A stretch of 56,843 nt of DNA from Acutalibacter sp. 1XD8-33. Its GTDB lineage: Bacteria; Bacillota; Clostridia; Oscillospirales; Acutalibacteraceae. Shown here one piece after another: positions 1 to 6,973 of this stretch. How positions within the stretch are numbered: position 1 is the stretch's first letter; each line of letters opens with the position of its first letter. Position numbers and translations under genes: made by a program. Under the pieces are notes generated by a model. The model had not been told where the DNA came from, ran no database searches, and saw only the letters and a list, made by a program, of their open reading frames with translations. The stretch is taken from positions 1-56,843 of the forward strand of contig NZ_RAZF01000017.1 of assembly GCF_003612555.1 (NCBI RefSeq), given 5' to 3'.

Positions 1-265
1 GGAGCGTTCTGACCTGACCGAGTCGGCAGACGAGACCAGCTGAGACTCAACGCCCTCAAGGTCTTGCCCTTAAACACCTGAGAAGCGTATTTTTGCCAGG
101 GTGGTGAATAATAGGTTAACACTCGCTGCGCTCGGTTAACTATCCGAGTTTTGCAAAGCAAAACTCTTAAGAGGGGACGGAGAGTTCATCTCGCACAGCG
201 AGATGAATCTCTTTTGCAACTGAGAAAAGCGTCCCCTGGAAACCGGAGCCAGCCAGCGCCGTGGA
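1..265. repeat. Mosaic palindromic intergenic repeat block 1 (cut by window edge)
   Basis: Start of the window lies inside a repeat mosaic also seen in many later gaps. Recognisable modules are a GAGACC/GGTCTC-type arm with CGACCGAG (about 18-40), the GGTCTTGCCCTTAA-ACACCTGAGAAGCG segment (about 60-90), a pair of GTTAAC boxes (115-120 and 134-139), a hairpin with stem GAGTTTTGC and loop AAA (146-166), and an inverted repeat GAGTTCATCTCG/CGAGATGAATCTC (182-212). The same modules recur near 8.3, 16.3, 45.7 and 56.8 kb. No credible gene lies in it. Confidence 0.85.
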
Positions 266-496
266 TGAACGCACCCAGCACGCCTTGCAAGCCCCTGGAA
301 GCGTGCCAAGCTCTCTCTCCCGGCCGCAAATGGGCAAAAAGAAGCCTGTCCCGAACGTGTGCAAAACCACCGCGTTGGGATGCGCGGAAAAGCGGCCCTG
401 AAAGCGCGACAGAAACCGCCCTTTGAGAAGGGAAACAGAAAGGCCGCAAAGGCAGGCGGCTCTAGGGCCGGGCCGGAGAAGGCGCTTGGCGGGTTC
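266..496. other. Intergenic stretch, no gene recognised
   Basis: Between the repeat block and the tandem repeats I see no ribosome-binding site followed by a convincing coding frame. The open frames here run through the repeat arrays on both strands and have low-complexity products, so I do not regard them as genes. Confidence 0.5.
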
Positions 497-568
497 AGTA
501 AAAGTGACAGTAAAAACGACAGTATAAACAGCAGTAAAAGTGACAGTAAAAACGGCAGTAGAAACCTC
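497..568. repeat. 12-bp tandem repeat, six units
   Basis: Six head-to-tail 12-bp units of consensus AGTAAAARYGRC fill 497-568. The first three and last three units form a 36-bp higher-order repeat (497-532 and 533-568). In one plus frame this reads as a Ser/Lys/Asp/Asn repeat, but without a start signal. Confidence 0.85.
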
Positions 569-574
569 AGCCAT

Positions 575-626
575 AATAAGACAAAGACAAAGAATAAGAC
601 AAAGACAAAGAATAAGACAAAGACAT
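575..626. repeat. 18-bp tandem repeat, almost three units
   Basis: The unit AATAAGACAAAGACAAAG occurs at 575-592 and 593-610 and, incomplete, at 611-626. It follows the 12-bp array by six bases and ends 80 bases before the CPBP gene. It is strongly purine-rich on the plus strand. Confidence 0.85.
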
Positions 627-705
627 CCCCCCACCCCCCAAGGGGGCTTCTCCCTGTGAGATCTGTTTGAGGAAAGAGAAGAAACGCCGGAAAGAAAGGA
701 AATTT

Positions 706-2247
706 ATGAATCAGGAAAATCAAGAGATCCAGGCGGCCAACGCCGCGCAGGCCCCGGGGCAGAGCATGTCCCCGCAGCCGGAACCGGCGGCAGCGCCCGG
801 GACTGCGTATTATGGGGGTCCGGCCGCAGACGCGGCCCCGTTTATCCCCGCCCAGGCCCAGCCGCCCGCCGGAAGCCCGGAGCAGGCCCCCGGCTACTGC
901 GGCCCGTACCAACCCCAGGGCGCGCCGGGCCCGGTTCCGCCGCCCGCCCAACCCTGGGGGCCCGCTCAGCCTCCATATCCGTATGCTTCGGTTCCCCAGG
1001 CCACCCCCCAGGCGGTAGCGCCCGGGACTGTGTATTACGGGGGTCCGGCCGCAAACGCGGCCCCGTTTATTCCCGCCCAGGCCCAACCGCCCGCCGGGAG
1101 TCCGGCTCAGGCCCCCGGCTACTGCGGCCCGTACCAGCCTCAGGGCACGCCGGGCCCGGTTCCGCCGCCCGCCCAACCCAGCGGGCCTGCTCAGCCCCCG
1201 TATTCCTATGCCCCGCCGCCGGTTCCGTCCCAGGCCTGCGGGTATGCCCCTCCGCCTTCCTACGCGGTAAAGTCCAAGGACCCGCGAAAAACCAACGCGG
1301 TGCGGGATCTGAATACCATGAGCGTGCTGGTGGCCGTCATGACCATGCTGAGCCTATTGATACAGAGCGTTGTGGTCTATGCCTGCATGAGCGCCGGGCT
1401 GGACCTGAGCGCCCCCTCTCAGGGGCTGGCCCTGGCGGTGATGACAGTGGCCATGTCTCCCCTGTGTACGGCCAGCCCTTGCCTTGGCTATATGCTCTTT
1501 GGCGGCAGGCGGCGGGACTGGAACTATCATCTGCGCTTTCAGAAGGTGGGGCCCTTTTCTCTGGTGCTGGTGTTGGGAGGGCTGGGGCTGTGCCTGTTGG
1601 CGAATTTCCCCGCCGCCGGGGTGGACGCCCTTCTGGAATCCCTGGGCGCCTCCGAGCCGGCCTCTGGGCTGGGCCAGGGGAAAAGCTGGTCCCAGCTGGC
1701 CGTGGAGCTTTTGGGGGTGGCGGTGCTGGTGCCCCTGGTGGAGGAGTTCGCGTTCCGGGGCGTGATCTTCTCCGGGCTGCGGCGGTTTGGCACAGGCTTC
1801 GCGGTGGTGGGCTCGGCGTTGATCTTTGGCTTCGCCCACCTGAGCCCCTCCTCGGTGGTGTTCGCCACCCTGGCGGGAGCCGTTATGGTCTGGCTCTATG
1901 CCGTTACGGGGAACCTGTGGGTCTCCGTGGCCATCCACATGCTGAACAACGCCCTGGCTGTGCTGGGGGAGTACGCCGGATTCCTGGCGGGGCCGGACAA
2001 TATGGCGCTACTGGAGAACATCCTGCTGTTTGGGCCCATGGCATTGGGGTTGTTGGCGGCTTTGCTGGGAGTCACGCTTTGGCGGAAGCGGCTGAAGAGC
2101 CTGTTCAGCCGGAACTTCCGGGAGCAGTCTCCTCTGGGCTGGCCTTCCCTGAAGCTGGGGGAGTCCGCGAGGTGCCTGGCCAGGTCTCTGGTGCTGTGGG
2201 GGCTGCTGTTCATCGTGATTCTGTATACCCTGTGCCTCTTCCTGTGA
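706..2247 (+). CDS. CPBP family intramembrane metalloprotease with proline-rich N-terminus
   Basis: Predicted integral-membrane protein of the CPBP (CAAX protease/bacteriocin-processing, Abi) family, about 513 residues. The C-terminal half is hydrophobic and carries the three family motifs in order: EEFAFRG near residue 346, FGFAH about 30 residues later, and HMLNN after that; the Glu and His residues are the likely metal-binding catalytic set. The first 200 residues are soluble, rich in Pro, Ala, Gln and Tyr, and contain a duplicated 75-residue segment. I chose ATG 706 because AAAGGAA lies just upstream; an in-frame start at 667 would only add a Lys/Arg-rich leader. The stop overlaps the tadA start by one base, so the two are probably translationally coupled. 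The substrate is unknown. Confidence 0.85.
   Translation: MNQENQEIQAANAAQAPGQSMSPQPEPAAAPGTAYYGGPAADAAPFIPAQAQPPAGSPEQAPGYCGPYQPQGAPGPVPPPAQPWGPAQPPYPYASVPQATPQAVAPGTVYYGGPAANAAPFIPAQAQPPAGSPAQAPGYCGPYQPQGTPGPVPPPAQPSGPAQPPYSYAPPPVPSQACGYAPPPSYAVKSKDPRKTNAVRDLNTMSVLVAVMTMLSLLIQSVVVYACMSAGLDLSAPSQGLALAVMTVAMSPLCTASPCLGYMLFGGRRRDWNYHLRFQKVGPFSLVLVLGGLGLCLLANFPAAGVDALLESLGASEPASGLGQGKSWSQLAVELLGVAVLVPLVEEFAFRGVIFSGLRRFGTGFAVVGSALIFGFAHLSPSSVVFATLAGAVMVWLYAVTGNLWVSVAIHMLNNALAVLGEYAGFLAGPDNMALLENILLFGPMALGLLAALLGVTLWRKRLKSLFSRNFREQSPLGWPSLKLGESARCLARSLVLWGLLFIVILYTLCLFL
793..1235 (+). repeat. 225-bp in-frame tandem duplication inside the CPBP gene
   Basis: The segment starting at 793 (GCGCCCGGGACT...) is repeated from 1018 with a 225-bp period (75 codons). 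Both copies encode a YYGGPAA-type start, an APFIPAQAQPP core and a PGPVPPPAQP end. Differences are scattered, so the duplication is not recent but still clearly recognisable. Confidence 0.85.
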
Positions 2248-2711
2248 TGGAGCGGGAATTTCTGCCGGAAAAAAGGTTTATGGCCCGGGCCCTGGAGCTG
2301 GCCCGGGAGGCCGCCCTGGCCGGAGAGGCGCCGGTGGGAGCGGTGGTGGTCCGGGGGGGCGAGATTCTGGGCGAGGGCCGCAACCGCCGGGAAGCGCTCC
2401 AGAGCCCCCTGGCCCACGGGGAGATGGAGGCCATGGAAAGGGCCGCCGGAAAGCTGGGGTCCTGGCGGCTGACGGGCTGCCAGCTGTACGTCACCCTGGA
2501 GCCCTGCCCCATGTGCGCGGGGGCTGCAGTGAACGCCCGGATAGAACGGATTGTCTTTGGAACCGAGGACCTGGCGGCGGGCTGCTGCGGCACGGCGGCC
2601 AATGTGCTGACCCTGCCGGGGGCCTTTCATCCCAAGGTGTACCGGGGGTTTCTGGAGGAGGAGTGCAGGGCCCTGCTGGAAGGGTTCTTCCGGGACCTGC
2701 GGGGGAACTGA
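2247..2711 (+). CDS. tadA: tRNA-specific adenosine deaminase
   Basis: 154-residue zinc deaminase of the TadA family, which converts A34 to inosine in tRNA-Arg(ACG). Zinc ligands and proton shuttle are visible as H57-x-E59 and the PCPMC motif (C87, C90). The usual HAE motif is HGE here, a substitution next to the catalytic Glu. The ATG shares a base with the upstream TGA (TGATG), indicating coupling to the CPBP gene. Length fits the family. Confusion with guanine or cytosine deaminases is possible, but the PCPMCAGA context favours TadA. Confidence 0.88.
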   Translation: MEREFLPEKRFMARALELAREAALAGEAPVGAVVVRGGEILGEGRNRREALQSPLAHGEMEAMERAAGKLGSWRLTGCQLYVTLEPCPMCAGAAVNARIERIVFGTEDLAAGCCGTAANVLTLPGAFHPKVYRGFLEEECRALLEGFFRDLRGN

Positions 2712-2775
2712 GGACCGTCCTGATATAGAAAACATGCTTGCCCCAGATTTTGCGGGGGGCCAAAAGGAGGAAACA

Positions 2776-3453
2776 ATGGGAGACTATCAGAACATCAGAA
2801 AAGAGATCGATTCCTACTGCGGGCTGTGCTGCCAGGACTGCGGGTTCCGGGAGAGCACGGGATGCGGGGGGTGCATCGCCACAGAGGGGCATCCCTTCCA
2901 CGGGGAGTGCGCCCTGGCCCAATGCGCCATCGGGAAAAAGCGGGGCTTCTGCGGCGAGTGCCCGGACTTCCCCTGCCAGCTGCTGGAGAGCTTTTCCAAC
3001 GACCCGGAGCACGGCGACACCCCGCCCGGGGCCAGGATCCAGGCTTGTTCCCAGACCAAGGCCCGGCTGGTGTCCGCGGCCCGGGAGGGAACGGATCCCC
3101 AGGGCGTGTGCGGGCACCACTGCGACCACTGCCCCTTCTCCCAGTGGTGCGGCGGCTGCCGGAGCGTCTACCCCGGGTGCTCCTTCGCTACCCTCTATGA
3201 GGACGGCAAATGCCCCAACACAGCCTGCGCCGGAGAGCGGAGCCTGGACGGCTGCTACGCCTGCCCGGACCTAACGGAATGCCGGAAGGGCTACTTCGAC
3301 GCCGGGGACGGCTATACCGCCCAGGGCGCTGCCCGGTTTATCGCGAAACACGGCAAAGAGGCCTATGCCATGGCCCTGGAACAGGCCGGGGAACGGCCGG
3401 AGGGCCTGGACACAGCGGAAAAGCTGGTGGAATTTTACGAAAAATTCCTGTAA
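2776..3453 (+). CDS. Cysteine-rich DUF3795-like protein
   Basis: About 225 residues with many paired cysteines: YCGLCCQDC near the start, CGGC, CGECPDFPC, a second YCxHCDHC-like half (CGHHCDHCPFSQWCGGC), and CYACPDL near the end. The N-terminal half matches the DUF3795 pattern, small proteins thought to bind metal through CxxC pairs; the second half looks like a diverged repeat of the same motif. AGGAGG stands six bases before ATG 2776; an upstream in-frame start lacks such a site. Function unknown. It precedes the YdcF-like gene by about 15 bases, suggesting one transcript. Confidence 0.7.
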   Translation: MGDYQNIRKEIDSYCGLCCQDCGFRESTGCGGCIATEGHPFHGECALAQCAIGKKRGFCGECPDFPCQLLESFSNDPEHGDTPPGARIQACSQTKARLVSAAREGTDPQGVCGHHCDHCPFSQWCGGCRSVYPGCSFATLYEDGKCPNTACAGERSLDGCYACPDLTECRKGYFDAGDGYTAQGAARFIAKHGKEAYAMALEQAGERPEGLDTAEKLVEFYEKFL

Positions 3454-3468
3454 AAGGTGGGGGCGAGA

Positions 3469-4242
3469 ATGGGAAAGCGGGTTCGGAAGCTGGGAAAATG
3501 GGCCTTTGCGGCCCTGTGCGTTCTGGGCATCCTCTGGTTCTGTATGCCCATCCTCCACGGGGGCTTCGGCGAGGGCTCGGTCTTTGGGGTCGCCGTGTGC
3601 GGGATGGGGCTGGCCCTGGTCCTCTGGGCCCCCAAATGGGCCCGCCGGGGCGGCTGGCGGCGGGTTCTGTGCTGGGTGTGGGCGGCGCTCTATGTGCTGG
3701 GCCTGGGCTGGGCCGGATACCTCACCGGGCTTATCGTCTCCTACCAGGCGGCAAAGACCCCGGACGGCCTGAACGTGGTGGTGCTGGGGGCCCAGGTGTA
3801 CAGCGCGGAGCGCATGGGCATGAGCCTGACCAACCGGGTGGCCAAGGCCCGGGAGTATCTGGAGGCCAACCCCGAGGCGCGGTGCATCGTCACCGGGGGC
3901 ATGGGGGGCAACGAGCCCTGCCCGGAATCCCTGGCCGCGAAGAACGCCCTGGTGCGGGGCGGCGTCGACCCGGACCGGATCTACATGGAGGACAAGTCCC
4001 GGAACACCCGGCAGAACCTGACGTTCGCCATGGAGCTGGCCCAGAAGGAGGGGCTGGACACCAGGGTGGCGGTGGTCAGCCAGAATTTCCACCTGTACCG
4101 GGCGGTGCGGCTGGCCCGGGCGGCGGGCTTCGAGGCCTATGGCCTCCCGGCGGAGACGGACCCCATCATTTTCCCCTCCTACTACGGCCGGGAGCTGCTC
4201 TCCCTGACCAAATGGTATCTGGAGGAAATGCTGGGGGGATAG
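3469..4242 (+). CDS. YdcF/SanA-type (DUF218) membrane protein
   Basis: 257 residues. Three hydrophobic segments occupy the first ~100 residues, followed by a soluble DUF218 (YdcF/ElyC/SanA) domain starting at LNVVVLGAQ and including the VTGG and SRNTRQN motifs typical of the fold. Family members act in envelope or cell-wall precursor metabolism, but substrate is unproven. Start ATG 3469 is preceded by AAAGGTGGGGG; GTG 3457 is inside that site and was rejected. It follows the DUF3795 gene by 15 bases. Confidence 0.8.
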   Translation: MGKRVRKLGKWAFAALCVLGILWFCMPILHGGFGEGSVFGVAVCGMGLALVLWAPKWARRGGWRRVLCWVWAALYVLGLGWAGYLTGLIVSYQAAKTPDGLNVVVLGAQVYSAERMGMSLTNRVAKAREYLEANPEARCIVTGGMGGNEPCPESLAAKNALVRGGVDPDRIYMEDKSRNTRQNLTFAMELAQKEGLDTRVAVVSQNFHLYRAVRLARAAGFEAYGLPAETDPIIFPSYYGRELLSLTKWYLEEMLGG

Positions 4243-4334
4243 AAGGGACTTTTGATATGGGGGCTTTTTAGGCGCGGCAGTGCGTCCAGATTTCAGAGAG
4301 CCGGGTGTGCTCTCGGCTGGTACGCTCGTGCGTT

Positions 4335-4715
4335 GCCGCTGGCCTGCTCCGGAACTAGGAAACTTTTTTCTCAGTTGCATTTCCTCTTGCCGATATTTTG
4401 CGAAGCAAAACTCGGACAGTTAGCCGAGTGAAACGAGGATTAACTGTTATTCACTACTTCAAAAAATGCGCTTCTTAGGAAGTTAAGGTCAAGGGCAAGA
4501 CCTTGGGAACGCTGGTCTCGCCTGCCGGTTCGGTCGGGTCAGAGCAATCGCCACCGGCGATTTTCCCCGCCCCTGGACCGCGCAATGTGTTGTGGCTGCG
4601 CGAAAACCGTAAAACGTTCACGACGAGCAAAGCGAGGAGTGGGTAAAAGTTTTGTCCACTTTTTCAAAAGTGGTGGGGGTCAGGGGGCGAAGCCCCCAGC
4701 CGCCGGAGGCCATAC
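4335..4715. repeat. Mosaic palindromic intergenic repeat block 2
   Basis: Fills most of the gap between the YdcF-like gene and the acetyltransferase. Modules include GAACTAGGAAACTTTTTTC (from 4351), an imperfect GTTAAC-type inverted region near 4415-4450, a CGCTTCT...GGTCAAGGGCAAGACC arm, CGACGAG-rich box, and a plus-orientation two-hairpin core: GTAAAAGTTTT at 4643, stem 1 CCACTTTT/AAAAGTGG at 4656-4673, stem 2 GGGGGC/GCCCCC with loop GAA at 4683-4697. A GCCGCCGGAGGCC tail follows, as at 51.45 and 55.65 kb. Confidence 0.85.
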
Positions 4716-4742
4716 ACAATCAACAAAGAAAGAGGGATCGTC

Positions 4743-5405
4743 ATGAAATTTGCCTGTGAAGAAGAAAAAATCAAGGCCGGGGTGCTGTTCTGCCCCGCAG
4801 ACCCGGAGCTGGTGGCCATGAAGCGCAGGACCCACAACCTGAACGTGGACTACAACCAGACCCACGAGGACGAGTTCGAGAAGCGGGACCGGATCCTCCA
4901 TGAGATCATCGGCGAATTCGGCGAGGGCGGGCGCATTCAGGGTCCCATCGCCTTCCACTATGGCAAGCACACGAAGATCGGCAAGGGCTTTTTCGCCAAC
5001 TTCAACTTCACCGTCCAGGACGACGGGGAGGTCACCATTGGGGAGAACTGCAATTTCGGGCCCAACGTTACCATCGTCACCCCGGTACACCCCATGATCG
5101 CCTCCGAGCGCCGGGCCATGCGCACGGCGGAGGGGGAAAAGAAGCTCCTCTGCTACGCCAAGCCCGTGCACATCGGCAGCGACTGCTGGTTCGGGGCCAA
5201 CGTCACCGTCTGTCCGGGGGTGACCGTCGGAGACGGCTGCGTTATCGGCGCGGGCAGCGTGGTCACACGGGATATCCCCTCGAACAGCTTCGCCGCCGGG
5301 GTCCCTTGCCGGGTGATCCGGGAGATCACGGAGGCGGACAGCATGGCCCATATGCCGGAGGTCCTGGGGGGCTGCCAGGTGCTCCCGGATGAAGAGCAGC
5401 GGTAA
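4743..5405 (+). CDS. Sugar O-acetyltransferase (maltose/galactoside acetyltransferase type)
   Basis: 220-residue left-handed beta-helix acetyltransferase. Hexapeptide repeats begin at IAFHYGKHTKIGKGFFANFNF and continue through CVIGAGSVVTRDIPSNSFAAGVPCRVIR, the canonical C-terminal segment of the LacA/Maa/NodL group. The TPVHP His is the likely catalytic base. The enzyme transfers acetyl from acetyl-CoA to a sugar hydroxyl; the acceptor cannot be told. An N-terminal helical segment of about 50 residues matches the Mac domain. It is monocistronic as far as I can see, with a repeat block directly upstream. Confidence 0.85.
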   Translation: MKFACEEEKIKAGVLFCPADPELVAMKRRTHNLNVDYNQTHEDEFEKRDRILHEIIGEFGEGGRIQGPIAFHYGKHTKIGKGFFANFNFTVQDDGEVTIGENCNFGPNVTIVTPVHPMIASERRAMRTAEGEKKLLCYAKPVHIGSDCWFGANVTVCPGVTVGDGCVIGAGSVVTRDIPSNSFAAGVPCRVIREITEADSMAHMPEVLGGCQVLPDEEQR

Positions 5406-5470
5406 AACCCCTTTTCTCTTTCCTGCTGAGAAACGCTTCTAAAAATTTTCCATCGTTAAGATAACGGAAT

Positions 5471-5500
5471 GGGCAGTGAGCCGGGGATGACTCACTGCCC
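5471..5500 (-). terminator. Stem-loop downstream of the minus-strand GNAT gene
   Basis: Perfect 10-bp stem GGGCAGTGAG / CTCACTGCCC with a 10-base loop, 14 bases past the stop of the GNAT gene. The following T-run on the minus strand is poor, so termination efficiency is uncertain. Confidence 0.5.
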
Positions 5501-5513
5501 GATAAACGGGAAT

Positions 5514-6029
5514 TTACACCTGCAATTCATACAAATAATCCGAAAAATTTTTCTCCGTGCCGCGCTTTTTATAAGTGCTTTCTCCTGTTACCTGAAAGCC
5601 CAGTTTTCTTACGACCTTATTCGAAGCGATATTTTCCTTATTGACTCTTACAGTAATCCTTTTTGCTCCCTGCCTGACGGCATAATCGATCATGCCCTTT
5701 GCGGCCTCTATAGCATATCCGTTTCTCCAGTAATCTCTGTGAACGCAGTACGCAATATCGTAAGTCCTTCCGTTATCGCTTACCATAAAGCTGCAGGTCC
5801 CTATCCTTACATGTGTATCCTTCAATTCGGAGATCAGATAACAGCAGTCCTCGTCCTCGGATAATGCCTCTATTTCCCTGACATAATCCTCGTCGATCTC
5901 TTCCATGGCCTCGTCGGGCAAATACTCGCCCATTTCCGGGTCGTTCCAAATACTGATTGCAAATCGCGCGTCCTCTTTTTCGAAGCTGCGCAGATATAGC
6001 CTCGGCGTTTCTATTGTCTGTACTTTCAT
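5514..6029 (-). CDS. GNAT family N-acetyltransferase (RimJ/RimL-like)
   Basis: 171 residues, beginning ETPRLYLRSFEKEDA, the classic start of the RimJ/RimL/ribosomal-protein acetyltransferase group. An acetyl-CoA-binding region is seen around YWRNGYAIEAAKGMIDYA, followed by NIASNKVVRKLGF. The substrate (protein N-terminus or small molecule) cannot be inferred. GGAGG stands seven bases before the ATG. Base composition is clearly more AT-rich than the flanking genes, as for its upstream minus-strand neighbour, which suggests horizontal acquisition. Confidence 0.85.
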   Translation of the reverse strand: MKVQTIETPRLYLRSFEKEDARFAISIWNDPEMGEYLPDEAMEEIDEDYVREIEALSEDEDCCYLISELKDTHVRIGTCSFMVSDNGRTYDIAYCVHRDYWRNGYAIEAAKGMIDYAVRQGAKRITVRVNKENIASNKVVRKLGFQVTGESTYKKRGTEKNFSDYLYELQV

Positions 6030-6111
6030 TTATATACCTCCAGGTGGGCTTCATCGCACATTCCAATCAATGATTCATGACAATGCCTGATGACAAAACT
6101 GGAATTTACTC

Positions 6112-6648
6112 TTATTTGGTCTGTTTCCATATCTTTGGCCACATAGTGCCATTACTATACGCTACAAAGAAAGTGCGGAATTGTTTTTTATCAAATTCGC
6201 CGTTGCTGATGATTATTTCTTGAACAATACCGTTTAACTTTATCATATATCCTGTTTCTTGGTATCTGTTTCGCATATAAAAAATTTTTCGCCTTGTTCT
6301 CAGTTCTATGTCGGAGGCATCTTTATCACAAGGTTCAATGGAAATGATAATCTTTTTTTCGGGATACTTGCTTTGTATATTCTGTAATATAGCGCTTCCG
6401 TAACCTTTTGAGCGAAGGCGTTTATCTACGGCAAAAAACATAACAAACACAATTTTGCTGTTGTGTGCCAAATATACAAAGCCACACAAGGTGTTGCCAT
6501 CATAAAACCCTAGAAACTCCGTGTTCCACAATTTAGACATTGCCACCATCATTGGAAACGGCATTCGCTCCTTTTTAGGGAATGCCTCAAAGTAAATGTG
6601 TTTTATATCCGTACTGTTTAACCTTACCTTTTTCGCTCTAATTTGCAT
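6112..6648 (-). CDS. AT-rich GNAT-like acetyltransferase
   Basis: 178 residues. A GNAT core is visible: substrate arm TEFLGFYDGNTLCGFVYLA, then the acetyl-CoA loop FAVDKRLRSKGYGSAILQ. The C-terminal third has no pattern I recognise. It starts at ATG 6648 with GGAG nine bases upstream. Codon use is strikingly AT-rich for this genome, making this the clearest candidate for recent transfer in the window. It lies 82 bases upstream of the other minus-strand GNAT and may share its transcript. Confidence 0.75.
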   Translation of the reverse strand: MQIRAKKVRLNSTDIKHIYFEAFPKKERMPFPMMVAMSKLWNTEFLGFYDGNTLCGFVYLAHNSKIVFVMFFAVDKRLRSKGYGSAILQNIQSKYPEKKIIISIEPCDKDASDIELRTRRKIFYMRNRYQETGYMIKLNGIVQEIIISNGEFDKKQFRTFFVAYSNGTMWPKIWKQTK

Positions 6649-6786
6649 ATAGCATTACTCCGTAAATTCCGGTTTGTCGAGCCGATTATATCATAAGTTT
6701 TTTTCCATTTCAAGTGGCTGTTAGTGAAGTCCACAATGGCTGGAGCCGCCAACACGAAAGAGAAAAGAGGCGCGGTAAAACCAGCC

Positions 6787-6815
6787 TTGACAAAGAGGGC
6801 GCTTTATGGTAGAAT
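6787..6815 (+). promoter_or_regulatory. Sigma-A promoter of pyrC
   Basis: Consensus -35 TTGACA (6787-6792), 17-bp spacer, -10 TAGAAT (6810-6815). It predicts a leader of about 150 bases before pyrC. Confidence 0.8.
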
Positions 6816-6841
6816 AATCCAAAAATGGGGAGGGGATTTTT

Positions 6842-6946
6842 GTGCGGAGGGCTTCTAAAAGCAAAAAATCCTTCGGGTTCCGGGTCCTTGTGCTGGGTGC
6901 CCAGCGTTCCCCTTTCTTTGCCGGATTTTCCCCCATTCAGAGATGA
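6842..6946 (+). CDS. Candidate pyrC leader peptide (34 codons)
   Basis: GTG 6842 is preceded by GGGGAGGGGA at about seven bases and opens a 34-codon frame rich in Arg, Lys, Ser and Phe (starting MRRASKSKKSFGF). The stop TGA at 6944-6946 lies inside the terminator-like hairpin just before pyrC. A ribosome reaching the stop would mask that hairpin. This arrangement fits attenuation coupled to translation, as in enterobacterial pyrBI, but it could also be chance; no homologue is known to me. Confidence 0.35.
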   Translation: MRRASKSKKSFGFRVLVLGAQRSPFFAGFSPIQR

Positions 6947-6961
6947 GTGGGGGTATCTTTT
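6930..6961 (+). terminator. Attenuator-like terminator in the pyrC leader
   Basis: Ten-pair stem CCCCCATTCA / TGAGTGGGGG (one G-U pair) with a GAGA tetraloop at 6930-6953, followed by TATCTTTTT. It ends directly before the pyrC Shine-Dalgarno AGGAGGAG, so it can only make sense as a conditional terminator within the pyrC transcript. I do not see a clear PyrR-binding consensus. Confidence 0.65.
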
Positions 6962-6973
6962 TAGGAGGAGCCT

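Noticed and set aside
497-626. Possible CRISPR array
   Set aside because: The units are contiguous 12- and 18-bp tandem repeats without spacers, and no cas genes are present.
136-1176. Long minus-strand open frame across the first repeat block, tandem repeats and CPBP 5' region
   Set aside because: Its product is low-complexity (Phe/Leu runs and Gly/Arg repeats), it runs antisense to the clear CPBP frame, and it has no ribosome-binding site.
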